A stretch of 64,000 nucleotides of DNA, from NCBI GenBank assembly GCA_019454045.1, contig SKCR01021436.1, positions 182,797 to 246,796 on the forward strand. Reading direction: 5' to 3'. This DNA comes from Zanthoxylum bungeanum (Eukaryota; Streptophyta; Magnoliopsida; Sapindales; Rutaceae). The position numbers and the translations under genes are program-made. Below the pieces are notes generated by a model. That model was not told the DNA's origin. It saw only the letters and a list, made by a program, of their open reading frames with translations, and ran no database searches. Position 1 is the stretch's first letter. Each line of letters begins with the position of its first letter. Positions 40,967 through 53,099 of the stretch are shown here, piece after piece.

Positions 40967-43930
40967 GATTGAAAAACATGAAATATGATTTATGGCTTAA
41001 AATTTGGGTAAAATGTATTTGAGCATGATTTGGTTAAATTGGATGTTTGAGTATCCTTAATACATGTTTTATTGAGGATTGATTGGATCAATTTGATGAA
41101 AAATTGTTTGGAACAAATTTCCCCAAAATTCTTAGCTTGGCCGAGAATGGTACCCTAATTTGATGTCTTGGAATTTTGATTTTTTATTCATTGGATGACT
41201 TAAAATCATTCGGGAAATATTGATTTAGAATTTGATTGGATTGAATTCGGAATTGATTTGAAAAATCCCTCCATTACCGAGACTATAGCATGTGTATTTG
41301 GGTTTGATTTTTTGTTAAATTGTGTTGGACATGATTTAATGTTGAAAAGCATGATTAATTAGGCTAATTGGTGTTTTGGAAATGTTAATTGGGTAATTAA
41401 TTATGTAATACACTTTAGTAATTTAATTGAGAAATTTGGAATTTTTTGAATTAAATTATTTGGGCTTAAAATTGGATTTGGGCTTGTTATGTTGTTATTG
41501 GACTTATTGGGCTTGGTTGTACCAAGTTGGGTTTCGGCTAAATTGGTTGGATCCAATTGGGCCCAAACCGCTTCTATAAAGCCCAAATGCGACTAATGGA
41601 CCTTTAAAGTTTAATTGGGCCTAAATTGATTTCTAGGCTTATGGGGTAATTCCCGGATTGGACTTTGGTTATTCGGTTTGACCCGAGTTGAGCAAAAGTC
41701 CATGCCTTAAGAAATTAATTAAAAGCCCATTGGACTTTATTAAATTACGTTGGACGTTAATCGGGCTTTGAGACCCGTAACGATTAAATTGGAATTTAAA
41801 TCGTAAAAGGTTTATTAATAAAATGTAATATTATTTTTGGAATTAAATAGCGAATTATTATTAAAAACAAATTGAATTGGATTTAATTATGTAGTTTAAT
41901 TTAATTCAAGAATTAGTACTTTGAGTACTTATTCGCAAAACGAGTTCGACTCGAGCAAAATCAAATAGTTGTTTGAACATTGGATGTTCACTAATTATCA
42001 GATTAATTAATATGATTGGATTGATTGATAACATGCTTGTGTGAATACATGGTTGCGATGCATGAATAATGTATATCGGATGGATATTAGATGGGTGGGG
42101 CAATTTTAGAAATTGTTGTAATAAATTTTATTTATTAATTGGACCTGCGTGTCCAGCCTTATTACCTCCTTATTCTTTGTATTCTCTTCTCACTTATTCC
42201 CCTCAATGTAAATGAGGTTTCTTTAGTAGTGTAGTGTAACGGGTAGAAGTAATACATGTGCTAGCGGAGAGATAAATGGATAGATTTGATCTAGGATCAA
42301 TGTGTAAAGTATCCATCCGCATATCATTATTAATTTATTATACGCGCTTTATTATGTGTTTAGAATGCATGTTTAAGGGTGTATGATGATGAGACCTTTA
42401 AAAAAGATAATAAATTGGTTGCCAATTTGCATTCGAAAAACCCTCGCAAAATATTAAGCGTTTTTTCCTTCCATTGAGTGATTCTTACTCAAGATCTAAG
42501 ACGACATTGGTTTGTTGGCCAAAGTCAAGGCCTTTGTCCGTCGAGGATGTGTTTGAATCACCAGAGCTTTGTTCCATATCAGTGTCTTGTCCAAGTTGTG
42601 GTTTGTTGGCCAAAGTCAAGACCACTTCTTGTCCATCGACATTGATTACGAAGCTTTCCATGGTCAATGGGTCGCGCTTAACTGGGATCACTAAGTTTGT
42701 TGTGCCAAAAGCCAATGTTTAGTTGATTCAGAGGAAAAAGGTTAGGTAATATATTGGATATATTGGCATATATAAAATATATGTTTCGGACTTGGATGTC
42801 CCCCTACTGGATCTAGGAATTGGATTGGATCCAATTGATCTTAGAGATCTACCTAGTTAATTATCATACAATTTGTTGGCCAAAGTCAAGATTGTGTGAT
42901 ATTTAACGGGATCCTAGCCCGCTAGGAAACACGGTTTCCCGAGAACTCGACAGAGGGTTAGAGGCTCACCGAAAAATAGTGGGAGGCAAGAATTGAATTT
43001 GCAATATTCGTTTAATTACTTGCCATACGCGCTCAAACAAATATCATTCATCATATAAATTAAATGTTAGTTGGACTAATATTTAAATCGTTGTTTTAAT
43101 TAACAGTTGGACTGTATTCAAACAAATTAAAAGTATAATTGATTAATATAGTTGGACTATAATAATGATTATATTTATTAGTACCTAAATCGTTGATTAA
43201 ATAGTTGGACTATTAAAATCAACATAAAATTGAAAGATTGACATTTAAAACATAATCATAGGGAAAATGTACTTAAATGGTTTAATTTTCAAATTGGGAA
43301 TAATAATTTCAGGATGGTCCTGGAAAATAATAAGTTACTTTATTTGATAAAATAACATTTAAGCCTAAGCCCGGAGTTAAGCAAATAGTAGAGCATAATC
43401 TTTGGAAGATTTATGTGATGATAAATTTAGTGCTTAATCCATTAAGCTTGTCGCAGTAGACTCCTTAATTTCTTAATCAGAACTAAGGATTAGATCCTTA
43501 AAGTATGATAATGAAATTGAATTATCTTCAAAGATTTATTTTTAGATCTTAGAAGTATTAAATTGCAATAATAAACTCTTGGAGAGTTAATGACTATTCT
43601 CAAGGAGACAAAGTCAAAATTTGCAATAGGCAAGTAGCGCAAGGCGCACCTTACTTCGATATTCTAGAAACTCGAGGCTTGGCCAAATTCTTCTGGAATG
43701 TGGAAAAGGGCAAAGGAAAAATCATTATAATCTTCTAGGAAGATAAAAGACATATCCCAAAATTTTTGCTTAATTGTGGCAAACGGGATTGCGGAAGCAT
43801 GACTGCCGTTTGGACAAGGCAGACATGAAGGAATAGAAGACGAGCAAGGCTCTGACTTCAAATATGTTTGTCAATATTATGTTCACTACTAGTATTGAAA
43901 TTGGATTTTAAATACTTAGTGTGGTACATA
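40967..43930 (+). other. Copia element 2 interior without recognisable gag
   Basis: Nearly 3 kb of AT-rich sequence with GGGCTT/GGCCCA words (41,460-41,800). Three exact copies of TTTGTTGGCCAAAGTCAAG lie at 42,511, 42,602 and 42,872, and AGTTGGACTA recurs at 43,070-43,215. A 76-codon minus frame at 42,485-42,715 reads like protein but matches nothing I know. If a gag gene existed, it is beyond recognition by eye. Confidence 0.45.
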
Positions 43931-46600
43931 AATATATACTGATGTTCAGAATCTGCTATGAGCAGGATACTGACTTTAGTTGAGATTAATCTGCGAATTG
44001 GAAACGGGATGAAAGTCGCTGTTTCAACCGTAGATACCTAAGTTTAAGAACTACCATTCGGGTGTGTACCTAAATTTTGAAACTGTTATAATGTAACTAG
44101 TTTGACTAGAAACATATCTCTATATCAGTGTTTAACCCGCTGCGGGCGAACCTTTATATTCTAGAACACTAAAGTGGTTATTATATAAAGATGTTATTGA
44201 GATAAAACACATTAGATGTGAATGACAACATTTTTATTTTGAATATAAATAAATCTCAAACATATAACATGACAAACAAATAGCTCAAACTGATTTGATC
44301 AGAAGAAAGTTTATTGTGGCATTGTTGTCTGGAACACAATTAAACAAGACTCGTATATCCGCACTTTTGAAGAGTGGGTACTAGGACTAATTTGATCCCA
44401 ATCAAATAAAGTCTACGAATCTAGTTTATTGGGCAAAGTGCCCTAAAACACATTTACTTGGTAAAGTGTGAATGCCACCGATCTGTTAGCCCTAGTTCAT
44501 AGTGAAGCAAATGGGCCCATGTCTAGCTAGGCTAGAGGTGGATAAGAACTTTTCGTGACCTTTACGGATGTGGCATCACGTTATGGTTATCTGTTTCTTT
44601 CGAAACACAAATCAGAAACTTTTATAGTTTCGACACGAAATAGACAAACAGATCGGCTATAGTAAAATCGTCACGGTTAGACCATGATGAAAATACTTAA
44701 GCAATAAGTTTCTAAATATACTTGAAAGAGTATAGTATTCTTTCAAAGAGGACTCCTCCCGAAACACGTCATTTTGACGATGTGTCCGAACTGAGTAACC
44801 GAATTTTGTTAGACATGATAAGGTTAATCACGAGTCGCTCTGAGCTACCATTTCCTTCAATGGATACGCTTTAACAGTGCAAGAACTTATTTAGAATAAG
44901 GTTATATAAAAATATGTTTGACAGACATCATATTAGATATGAACAGGAAAGAAACCGAGTTTTCTCATTCCTGAATATTTAGGTATGCTAGGCATATGTT
45001 TGGATGATACCAAACTAAAACCCAAATCGGATAAGTGCCAAATTGTAGGTTATCCTAGGGATACCAAAGTATAGTACTTATACAACTCACAAGAGAACAA
45101 TGTAATTGTTGCTCGCCATGCGGTTTTCCTAAGAGGAATACCAATATGCAGTGGTAAGTGGGAGGAAAGTAAAACTCGATGAAAATCGGAGTAATACTAT
45201 TCCATGGCACCGAATCTTAATGGAACTTAAATAGTTCATCAAGGATGAAACTATTACCAATAATCTTCGAATACACAAGAACCGCGTAGGTCGGAGAGAG
45301 TCAGAAAACAACCTGGGGTATGGGTTTCTGATTTCACCTCATAAAGATGTCTATCTTATTGAGGAATACCAACTCACTACGTATGAGGAAGTGATACAAG
45401 GTATCGACTCCCTATTATGGAAAAGTGCCATGAGTCCGAAATGGATTCCATGTATATCAACAAGTTTGGATACTAGTTGATGTACCTTCAAGGCATTGTG
45501 CCTACTGGTACTTTATAAGTCTTCAAGGAAGACCATGGATGCAACATACCAACGTATAAAGCTAGGCTTTTAACAGAATGGTATCGTTATCAACATTGTT
45601 TTAATTACGATTCAACCTTTTACCTGTTGCCATGGTAAATCCATTTGGATAATGCTTGCTAATGCTGCATGTTTGATTTATGAAATATGTCAGCTGAACG
45701 GGAAAATCGCCTTCCTTAAAACGGAAACCTTTCGGAGGATGTTTACAACATCCTGTCGGTTTTGTCGTACCAAATTAGCAAACAAGGTTTGCAGGTTAAT
45801 TCAATCCATGTTTGGATTGAAGCAAGCATTAGATTCTTGGAATCATCGTTTTGATGTAATCATAATAGTTTATGATTTAATTCAAAACGAAAATGATTCT
45901 TGTGTATATAAGAGGGTTTGTGGAGCGCACTGACATATAATATCCTATAAATAATGATAATATGTCATTTCTTGGAATGATATTTCCCATAAAACAATCG
46001 GTGAAAGCTTGGCTTCAAGAAAACTCTCCGAGAATCGTACATTGAAAAATGTATGCGACCTGTGTCTCATACGCTTTGAGCATATGAATCACAAATAGGC
46101 CAATCCAAGTCATAGTCATTGGATTGAAGTTAAGAACAAACTTAGTATCTTAGAGAACTAAGGATGCTGTCTTAATCTATGGAGAAGAAGAACTCTTGAA
46201 GTGACTGGAATCACTACTGCAAGTTTCCTTAACCGATAAAACGACTAAAAGTCGCAAAACAGTACTATACAGTTTGAAAAATCGGTACAGTGAGCTGGAA
46301 ATCTTCCAAGCAAGATACTGTTACCGAATAAACAAAAAATGCGGGTTATTGCTGCAGCTGAGGCAGCAATAGAAGCCATTTGGGTCGATAATAAATCTAA
46401 TTAGATTAGATATAGTTCTATTAGCAGCTGAGCTAGGCTACAACGCAGGCTAAAGAATTAACGGTCACATCAATGATCCAGATACATCGTGGCGATGTGA
46501 TGATCGAATAAATCGCATCACATGATAATCATGCAAATCCGCTGACGAAAGCTTTTCCTCAGCAGTTTGAGCCAACCGTACATATTTGGGTGTCAGACAC
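43931..46600 (+). pseudogene. Copia element 2 pol relic
   Basis: Plus-strand fragments in order: LRIGNGMKVAVSTVDT and CYNVTSLTRNISLYQ (protease/GAG-pre-integrase); ATDLLALVHSEANGPM and LFVTFTDVASRYGYLFLSKH (integrase, about 44,480-44,640); MLANAACLIYEICQLNGKIA, VCRLIQSMFGLKQALDSWNH (RT, 45,652-45,933); HDNHANPLTKAFPQQFEPTV (RNase H end, about 46,520-46,590). Stops or frame changes occur every few tens of codons. None of the pieces could work. Confidence 0.8.
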
Positions 46601-46618
46601 TCGAGTGACTGGCTATAG

Positions 46619-46632
46619 GCCAAGTGGGAGAT
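46619..46632 (+). other. Polypurine tract of copia element 2
   Basis: GGCCAAGTGGGAGAT immediately before the TGTTGGAC start of the second LTR; the AAGTGGGAGAT form is common in plant copia elements. Confidence 0.85.
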
Positions 46633-48696
46633 TGTTGGACAATTATGACCCATAACATCACTATTTGTAAAGATCATGATGTTGTTGTACAAATTAACTA
46701 TGTGACAAAAGAGATTGCTCTCTTATCATTTGTGATTAGATCACCAAGATGTATAAATGATAGGAGGTCCTTATGATTTGTTCCTGGATTGAGAATGATA
46801 TGAGACAGTATCAATCCACGAAGGATAAATCATTAAATATCCCTAGTCAGAGTATTATCGAGATTGGACATCGATAAATGCTTAAAAGACTAGTATTACA
46901 CTTGTGCGTGTTGTGAGGGCATAACGACATAGTTCTCATATATTTGGGTATAGCATACTCATGCAAGTGTAATAGGAGGTTGTGATTTACCGATGGTACG
47001 GGAAATAGCTTCGCTCTGGATAGACCCCCTCAAAATTCCATTGGTAGTATGACTATGTGTCTATGGAAGTCAGAAATCAGGGTAGGTGTATTTGGTCTTA
47101 ACTTGAGAGACTTGCACCGCTAATACTTGCGACAATCAATATATTTGGTTTTGGTCGTCCATGGCTTTAACAGGTTCTGTGTACGCCTCTTCTGGGTATA
47201 TTGAGAATCGTAGTGTGTTGGGTGGTGATATCAAGACGGAAGTATCACTCCAGTCTTATGAGATGATGGTCACGTAGGATACGGGACTGGTTCTTTTAAA
47301 TGCTGCAGCTATCGGGATATTATGACTAGGTCATGTATATACGATTATAGAGACTAGTTACCAGACATCCGATATGTGCTTCGTACGGGGCAGACACAAT
47401 TCCAGCCCCAGGCCTAGCACGTGATCATCCGATACTGGATCGAAATACACAATACCACGTACACTACGCCAGATATAGATCCTAATATTCCTGTAAGGAT
47501 ATTTCTGGAGAATTGGGAAGGCATGGCGCTTTGCTAGAAGCCAACCTTGTCTTCTAAATCGGTATAAACATAGTACTAGGTACTTACGTGTTCGGATAGT
47601 CCGACGACCGAATTTACTGCCAACATATCTGGGGATCTCATGGGTCGCTTCCCGAAGATTCACCGATGACGTATGACTCGCACTTTTAATTAATCTGGAA
47701 ATTAATGAGATGAGAGAAAATTAATCTGGGATTAATTGCGGAGATATTTTATCTGGGATAAAATATCAATTAAAGAGAGATAATGATTAATTTGGAATTA
47801 ATCGATAAATAATATATTCGATATATTAAACGAAATTGGATTTCGACGCGGAATTAAAATTAGATTTTAATTCGGGCGAACGAATTAATTTAGAATTAAT
47901 TCGTTAGCGACACGTGAATAGTAATTATGCTAGGCATGATTATTTAATTAAATTAGATTTAATTACGTCGCAACGAAAAAATTCGTTAATTTGGAATTAG
48001 CGAACCCGAGCCCGGGATTGTTTGCGAGTGCATTCACATTTCGAATTCGAGCGGCACGCAAGTCAAATCAAGCGTCAAATCACTAGTCGCATCTAGCGTC
48101 ACATCATTCGTCAATCAAGTGATAGATGTCTTTCACTTTGAGTGATTGACACCAGTCACTATTCATTGATTGATGGAAGTTGATGGGAGTAGTTGGCAAG
48201 CATTTATTGCTTGATTTTTGAAAATCAAAAAGTTGTATATGTTTTATTGTTTTTTAGAAAACAATTATCAATTACACAAATCTCTCTCTCTCTTCCAACT
48301 TCTTCTTTCTCTCTCACGCCCAACAAGGGCATTTCTTCACTGGTTTGGCAGCTCACTGCCGAGAGCCAAGAAGGAAATGGGAAGCAAAAGTGTGATGATT
48401 TTGTGGCAAAATCATCAAGAGCTAGCACTCCGAGAGACATGCGAAGGTGATAGGGAAGTCCACCCATGAGCTTGGAATCACCATGACGAAGCTTGGAGCT
48501 TGATGATTGATCCAAAGCCGCAAATGGAGAGGACTGTCAAAGCCCACTGTCGAATGCACCAGAGGGCATAAAATAGTTTTTTGTTCATCGCCGCGTCACT
48601 CAACCAATCAATGTGAGTATTCCGCAATTCCGTGATGTATTCGCATGTTTATTTCTTGCTTTATATTCGATCCTTGGGGCAGTAGAAACTCCAACA
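46633..48696 (+). repeat. 3' LTR of copia element 2
   Basis: 2064 bp. Pairs with 39,015-40,953. It holds an extra block at about 48,272-48,405 with CTCTCTCTCTTCC and CTTTCTCTCTC, absent from the first LTR. Confidence 0.93.
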
Positions 48697-48701
48697 GTCA
48701 C

Positions 48702-49014
48702 GACGTGCTTGCAGAATTTATGATGTGCTTGCATAATTTACTACGTGGTTGCAGAATTTACAATGTGCTTGCAGAATTTACGACGTGCTTGCAGAATTTC
48801 CATTTTTTTTATTATTTGTTCACGTCTGATTTGTCGGTCGAGCTTCCGAGCAGTATTTTTCCCGAAAAAAACATAAAATAACACAATAAAAGCACTCAAA
48901 GCATAATTTTAAAATATTATTTCATAAATGTGTCAATTTAAGGGGATTAGTGAAACTATAAGTGTGAAATGATTAACTTATCATCTAATAATATTAACTT
49001 TTTAGTATTCATCA
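48702..49014 (-). repeat. 5' LTR of Athila-like element 2, second part
   Basis: Continues the LTR from 39,014 across the nested copia element: CTTGCAGAATTTAYGAYGTG repeats, GTCTGATTTGTC, GAGCAGTATTTTTCC, and the terminal TTTAGTATTCATCA, matching 28,741-29,078. This end, followed by ATAACC rather than CACCCCC, fixes the LTR start at TGATGAATAC. Confidence 0.92.
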
Positions 49015-49494
49015 ATAACCATATTAACCACTATAAAAAATAAAAAAAACCAATATATCTATCTCAAACAATAAACTTGAGAATTTTTCAGATTAAGGCA
49101 TAGACACCCACAACTCACCATCCCAAACATTAAAACAATAGACATTTCAATATAATAAATTTATTTACAAAGAAACTTAAAGTTGATATAATCACACTAA
49201 CAACATTATATTATAAGATATTTCCAGTCCAAGTACTATTAAAACTATACCTTCAAGATAATTAGACCCATACTCTGCTACCAATTACATGATCCAATGA
49301 TTGTGATTCAAATTGTAACTTACAATATTCTTCAAACAAATTAAAAAAATTATAAGTTTGTATTTTATGGTATTCACAATAAAAATTAAATAACTAAGAA
49401 ACAAGTTTTTCTTACCTTCCTCAAACTTTTCGTAGTATTTTTCCTCTAATATCATGGCTTCCACTTCATTGGTATTGTCAATTGTAACCTTATT
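49015..49494. other. Flank between Athila-like element 2 and hAT remnant
   Basis: AT-rich, no gene. Probably the 3' non-coding part of the hAT element. Confidence 0.4.
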
Positions 49495-51230
49495 TTATAT
49501 CCAATTTTGAGTGCATAACAGATTCTCGACCATAATAGGAGTTAATGAGCTATGAAAATTATCAAGAACATGACCGCCCATACTAAATGCAGATTCAGAT
49601 GCCATTGTCGATATCGGCATTGAAAAAATATCGTGAGCAATCCTAGCCAAAAGTGGATACTTACCAGTATTTGTTTTCCACCACATCAGAATGCTAAAAC
49701 TAGAGTCATAACTAGTCTCATAGGGTTCCATCAAATAAATATCAACCTCAATACTTTCCTATTGATGAATGACATGACCTTTTTGAAAAACTTGAAACAG
49801 ATAATCATGTTGCATACTTGTATTGCGCTTACGTACACTATCTTGTGCTTGCGATCTAAAAAATGGATGAGATTGTGTCATACCGGAAATAGACCCATAT
49901 CCATCAACACTAGTTACAACACTAGCCCTAGATCCATCACCATCAATAAACAACCTATTTGTGTCATACCAATTATTATACATATCGTATAATCGTTTCA
50001 ATAAATCTATAATGGAGTTTCTCATTTCCTCTATCTTGACATTATCACTAGCAAAAGGTATATCAAGGCAAACAAAGGCAAATGTCATCTTAGGCCGTGG
50101 ATCAAGAATAGTATTGACAATTAACAATGTGTTTATTTTGGCACTGGTCTCCCAATATTTATCAAATTGTATCTTTATAGATATGGCCATCTCATGCCAA
50201 AGAAGATCTTCATTACGTGCTAGGTTTTTCAAGCTAATATAAACCTTGCAAATCTCATTGTACTTGAAATAAGATGTGAGAGTGACCATCATTTTCATCA
50301 TCTATAAAAGATGGAGTATAATGACCATCATCGTCAATCATTCGATCAAAGACCTTCTGGAAGTCTAATGCTGCATTCAACATCAAGTAAATGGAATTCC
50401 ACATAATATGAACATCTAAGATGACACTTCCCTTGCTCATTATCCTCTCAGGTGTTGCCGTCGATTTAAATACTTCCAATGTTGATGAAGAAGATCTCGC
50501 ATACTTAATAACATTGTGGATTGCTATAATGCTGTCATCCAATTCTTTCAGATCATCTAACACAACTTAGTTTAATATGTGAGCATAACATCGCATGTGC
50601 ACATATTCTCCATTAAGCACCAATGCATCTCCCATGCACGTCTTCATCTTCCTCACCAACTGTTGGATGGCTATAGCATTGGCACTAGCGTTATCCAAAA
50701 TTATAGTAAAAATTATCTCAATACCTCGGTGCTACAAAACTCCATTAGCCTTCTGATAGTATCCTATTTGTGATTGTTAATTGGCCAGAAGCTAAGAAAT
50801 GTCCAGTGATAACCATGTAACTAATGTTTCGAATTGGGGTCCATATGTCGATAATTTAACTAACTCTCTAATTACCCACAAAGAAAATGCTCTTCAACAT
50901 AAATTTTTCATTAGCATACAGCTGTAGGATATCTCTAGTTATAGTCCTACGAGATGGGATATCAAAACGAAGAACGACAATGATCATCAACAATGATCAT
51001 CTTCACAATTATTTTCTGACACACTACTTGATTAAAATGGTCGTTTCTTACGGAAAGATTTCCAGTTGTGCCTCATTCTTCAACAATCCCAACCAAAACA
51101 TATTGTTCATCATAATAAGTGAAATATGATTTGTAGGTCTCCATATGCCTCTTCAAGTTGGTTGTAGATCGATCCTTCACACTATAAGCATAAGTCTTCT
51201 GAACAATATGTACATATAATCCTATCTGGA
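49495..51230 (-). pseudogene. hAT-type transposase, decayed
   Basis: On the minus strand: N-terminal CTYC plus LKRHMETY-type text (about 51,140-51,200), fitting a BED zinc finger; a middle with YFKYNEICKVYISLKNLARN, MAISIKIQFDKYWETSAKIN and ILDPRPKMTFAFVCLD (about 50,060-50,280); and the hAT dimerisation motif WWKTNTGKYPLLARIAHDIF, TMASESAFSMGGHVLDNFHS, LTPIMVENLLCTQNWI (49,495-49,690). hAT enzymes excise and reinsert DNA transposons. Frame breaks near 49,740, 50,290 and throughout the N-terminal third. The C-terminal motif is nearly intact. Terminal inverted repeats and an 8-bp duplication were not located. Confidence 0.82.
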
Positions 51231-51850
51231 TTATCTTTACAAATACGAAAACTTTCCATACTTTAGCTTTTATAGCTCTTGTTTTAGTTGCTACTAATGT
51301 GATTGATGGCGATGAATCATGTTTTTCGAAAATAGTAGTTTATCAGAGTTTGATGGGAATTTTCCCTTCCGTTTCATTATTTATGTTAATTATGCATCAA
51401 TAGAATCTGATTCCAACCCACTACTGCTGGGAGAGCTTCAAAACCCACTCATCTACAATGAAAATAGAATTGATGTTACAAACATTCAAGCAAATTAGAA
51501 ACTGACCGATGAACTGCTAAAACTAGCACAACTAATAATCAGATTAATTCAATATTGTATAAAACAGGACTGAAAATGAAACAGCATTGCAGTTTAGCCA
51601 TAGAATAACAGAGACATGTTACAAAGATGCATAATTAATTACTATTTAATCACAATAATTTATTAGTCAGAAAGAATAACAGAGCTAGTAAGAATAAAAT
51701 TATGATATAGAATAACAGAGCCATATAAAGATCTTAAACACAAAAAAGAAAATCAGATTTGTATTTGTACTATTCTATGCTTGATATGGGCACAAAACCA
51801 TATATTTATAAAATCATACAAGGGTTTGTTACTAAACCATGAAAAATAGG
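51231..51850. other. Junction between hAT remnant and SIRE-like copia
   Basis: AT-rich sequence with no reading frame. The 5' end of the hAT element should lie here. Confidence 0.4.
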
Positions 51851-51899
51851 AAAATGTAATCCAAAATAATCATTGCTCAATAAGATAGACTCTTCATCA

Positions 51900-52770
51900 C
51901 ATTCGGCATTGGGGACACTTTCCCTCGAAACACTTGGTCCATTGCTTGAGTCATCCACTGTCACAGTAATTATCTTCATAACTGTAAGGGTACGTTTATT
52001 CTAAACCCTATAGGCTCTATTGTTCTAAGAATATCCTACAAAAATGCCTTCATCGCTTTTGACATCAATTTTTACTTGGTTATTCCTATCTTTCATAATA
52101 TAGAAAATGCTACTAAAGACCTTAAAGTAATTGACTATAGGTTTCTTATTCTTCTAAAGTTTATATGGATTTTTCTCTGCTTTGGGTATCATAAAAACCA
52201 TATTCGAGATGTAACAAGTCATGCACACAACTTTTTCCCATAAATGCTAGGTAAGTCCCTTACAGTGTATCATGACATGAGCTATTTCTTAACTGTATTC
52301 TTCCTATCGACCACTCTACTCTGTTGAGGAGTGATGGGAGTAGAGAACTCATGTTTTATCCCATTTTTGATACGTAAGTACTCTAGACTAGAGTTATGAA
52401 ACTCATGTCTATAGTCAATCTTTATCATAGTAATGGTTAAGTCCTTCTCAGTCATCAGTATTTTGTACAAGACTTGAATGTGTTCAGCAGGTTCGGCCTT
52501 TTCCCTAAGCAGATCTACCCAAGTGTACCTAGAAAAGTCATCAACAATAACTAGAATGTACTTCTTGCCCCTAAGCTTTTAGTGATTGATGGCCCCATAA
52601 GATCCATATATAGAAGTTCTAGAGGTCTTTTAGTAAGAATGTGAGTGGTATGGTTATGTTTAGCTCTAGTTTGCTTGCATAATTGATAGGGTCCACAAAC
52701 AAAGTTATATATCTTACTTAAGCGTGGGAGACCTCTAATGAGATTCTTCTTAAACACCTTGGACAAGTCA
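51900..52770 (-). pseudogene. SIRE-like copia integrase, decayed
   Basis: VFKKNLIRGLPRLSKIYNFV, CGPYQLCKQTRAKHNHTTHI, RPLELLYMDLMGPSITKSLG (52,551-52,766), then EFHNSSLEYLRIKNGIKHEF, STPITPQQSRVVDRKN (52,282-52,470), then KVDVKSDEGIFVGYS-like text (about 52,050). The first catalytic Asp (MDLMGP) is present; in the PQQ-x-VVDRKN motif the normally conserved Glu is Asp. The similarity fades before 51,850. Confidence 0.8.
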
Positions 52771-53099
52771 TGATAGTTTATGTGTCATAACCTTTGATGT
52801 CAATGGTCTATCTCATCTATCTTAGTAAAATTACAACTAATGGTCTGACTGATTGAAATTCCATAGTAGTTGTTGCTTGTCCTAAGACCTGTCACTATAT
52901 AGTCACATTGAGAATTGTATACAAAACACATCTCCTTCTGAAAGTGAACTTATAAGCCAGTATCACAGAAGTGACAGACACTCAGAAGATTGCTCGTTAA
53001 CCCTTCAACATACATCATGTCGTCAAGAATATGAAGTCTTTGCAAGGCAATTCTAGCTTTTCCCATGATAGTTGTTTTTCCTCCATCGTCAAAGTTACA

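Larger units (their letters stand above)
39015..48696 (+). mobile_element. Ty1/copia element 2 nested in an LTR
   Basis: 9682 bp on the plus strand, bounded by GTCAC. LTRs 39,015-40,953 and 46,633-48,696, tRNA-iMet-type primer site after the first, purine tract before the second. The internal 5.7 kb has copia protein relics in the proper order (GAG-pre-integrase, integrase, RT, RNase H, 43,930-46,600) but with frequent stops. The first 3 kb of the interior (40,954-43,900) has no recognised gag. The LTRs are very alike except for an approximately 130-bp block present only in the second, so the insertion looks younger than the decay of its genes. Confidence 0.93.
27761..49014 (-). mobile_element. 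Athila-like Ty3/gypsy element 2 (interrupted by copia 2)
   Basis: On the minus strand: 5' LTR (49,014-48,702 plus 39,014-37,933), tRNA-Asp-type primer site, gag, protease, RT, RNase H, integrase, a 3-kb region with a LOG-like pseudogene and repeats, polypurine tract, 3' LTR (29,078-27,761). Without the nested copia element it is about 11.57 kb, normal for Athila. Both LTR termini are set by comparing the two copies. The flanks (AATAA before 27,761, ATAAC after 49,014) match only approximately as a target duplication. All genes are broken. Confidence 0.88.

Noticed and set aside
47358..47663. 101-codon minus frame and other frames in the copia 2 LTRs (39,229-39,658, 46,465-46,692)
   Set aside because: They fall in LTR sequence present twice with different open frames; chance frames.
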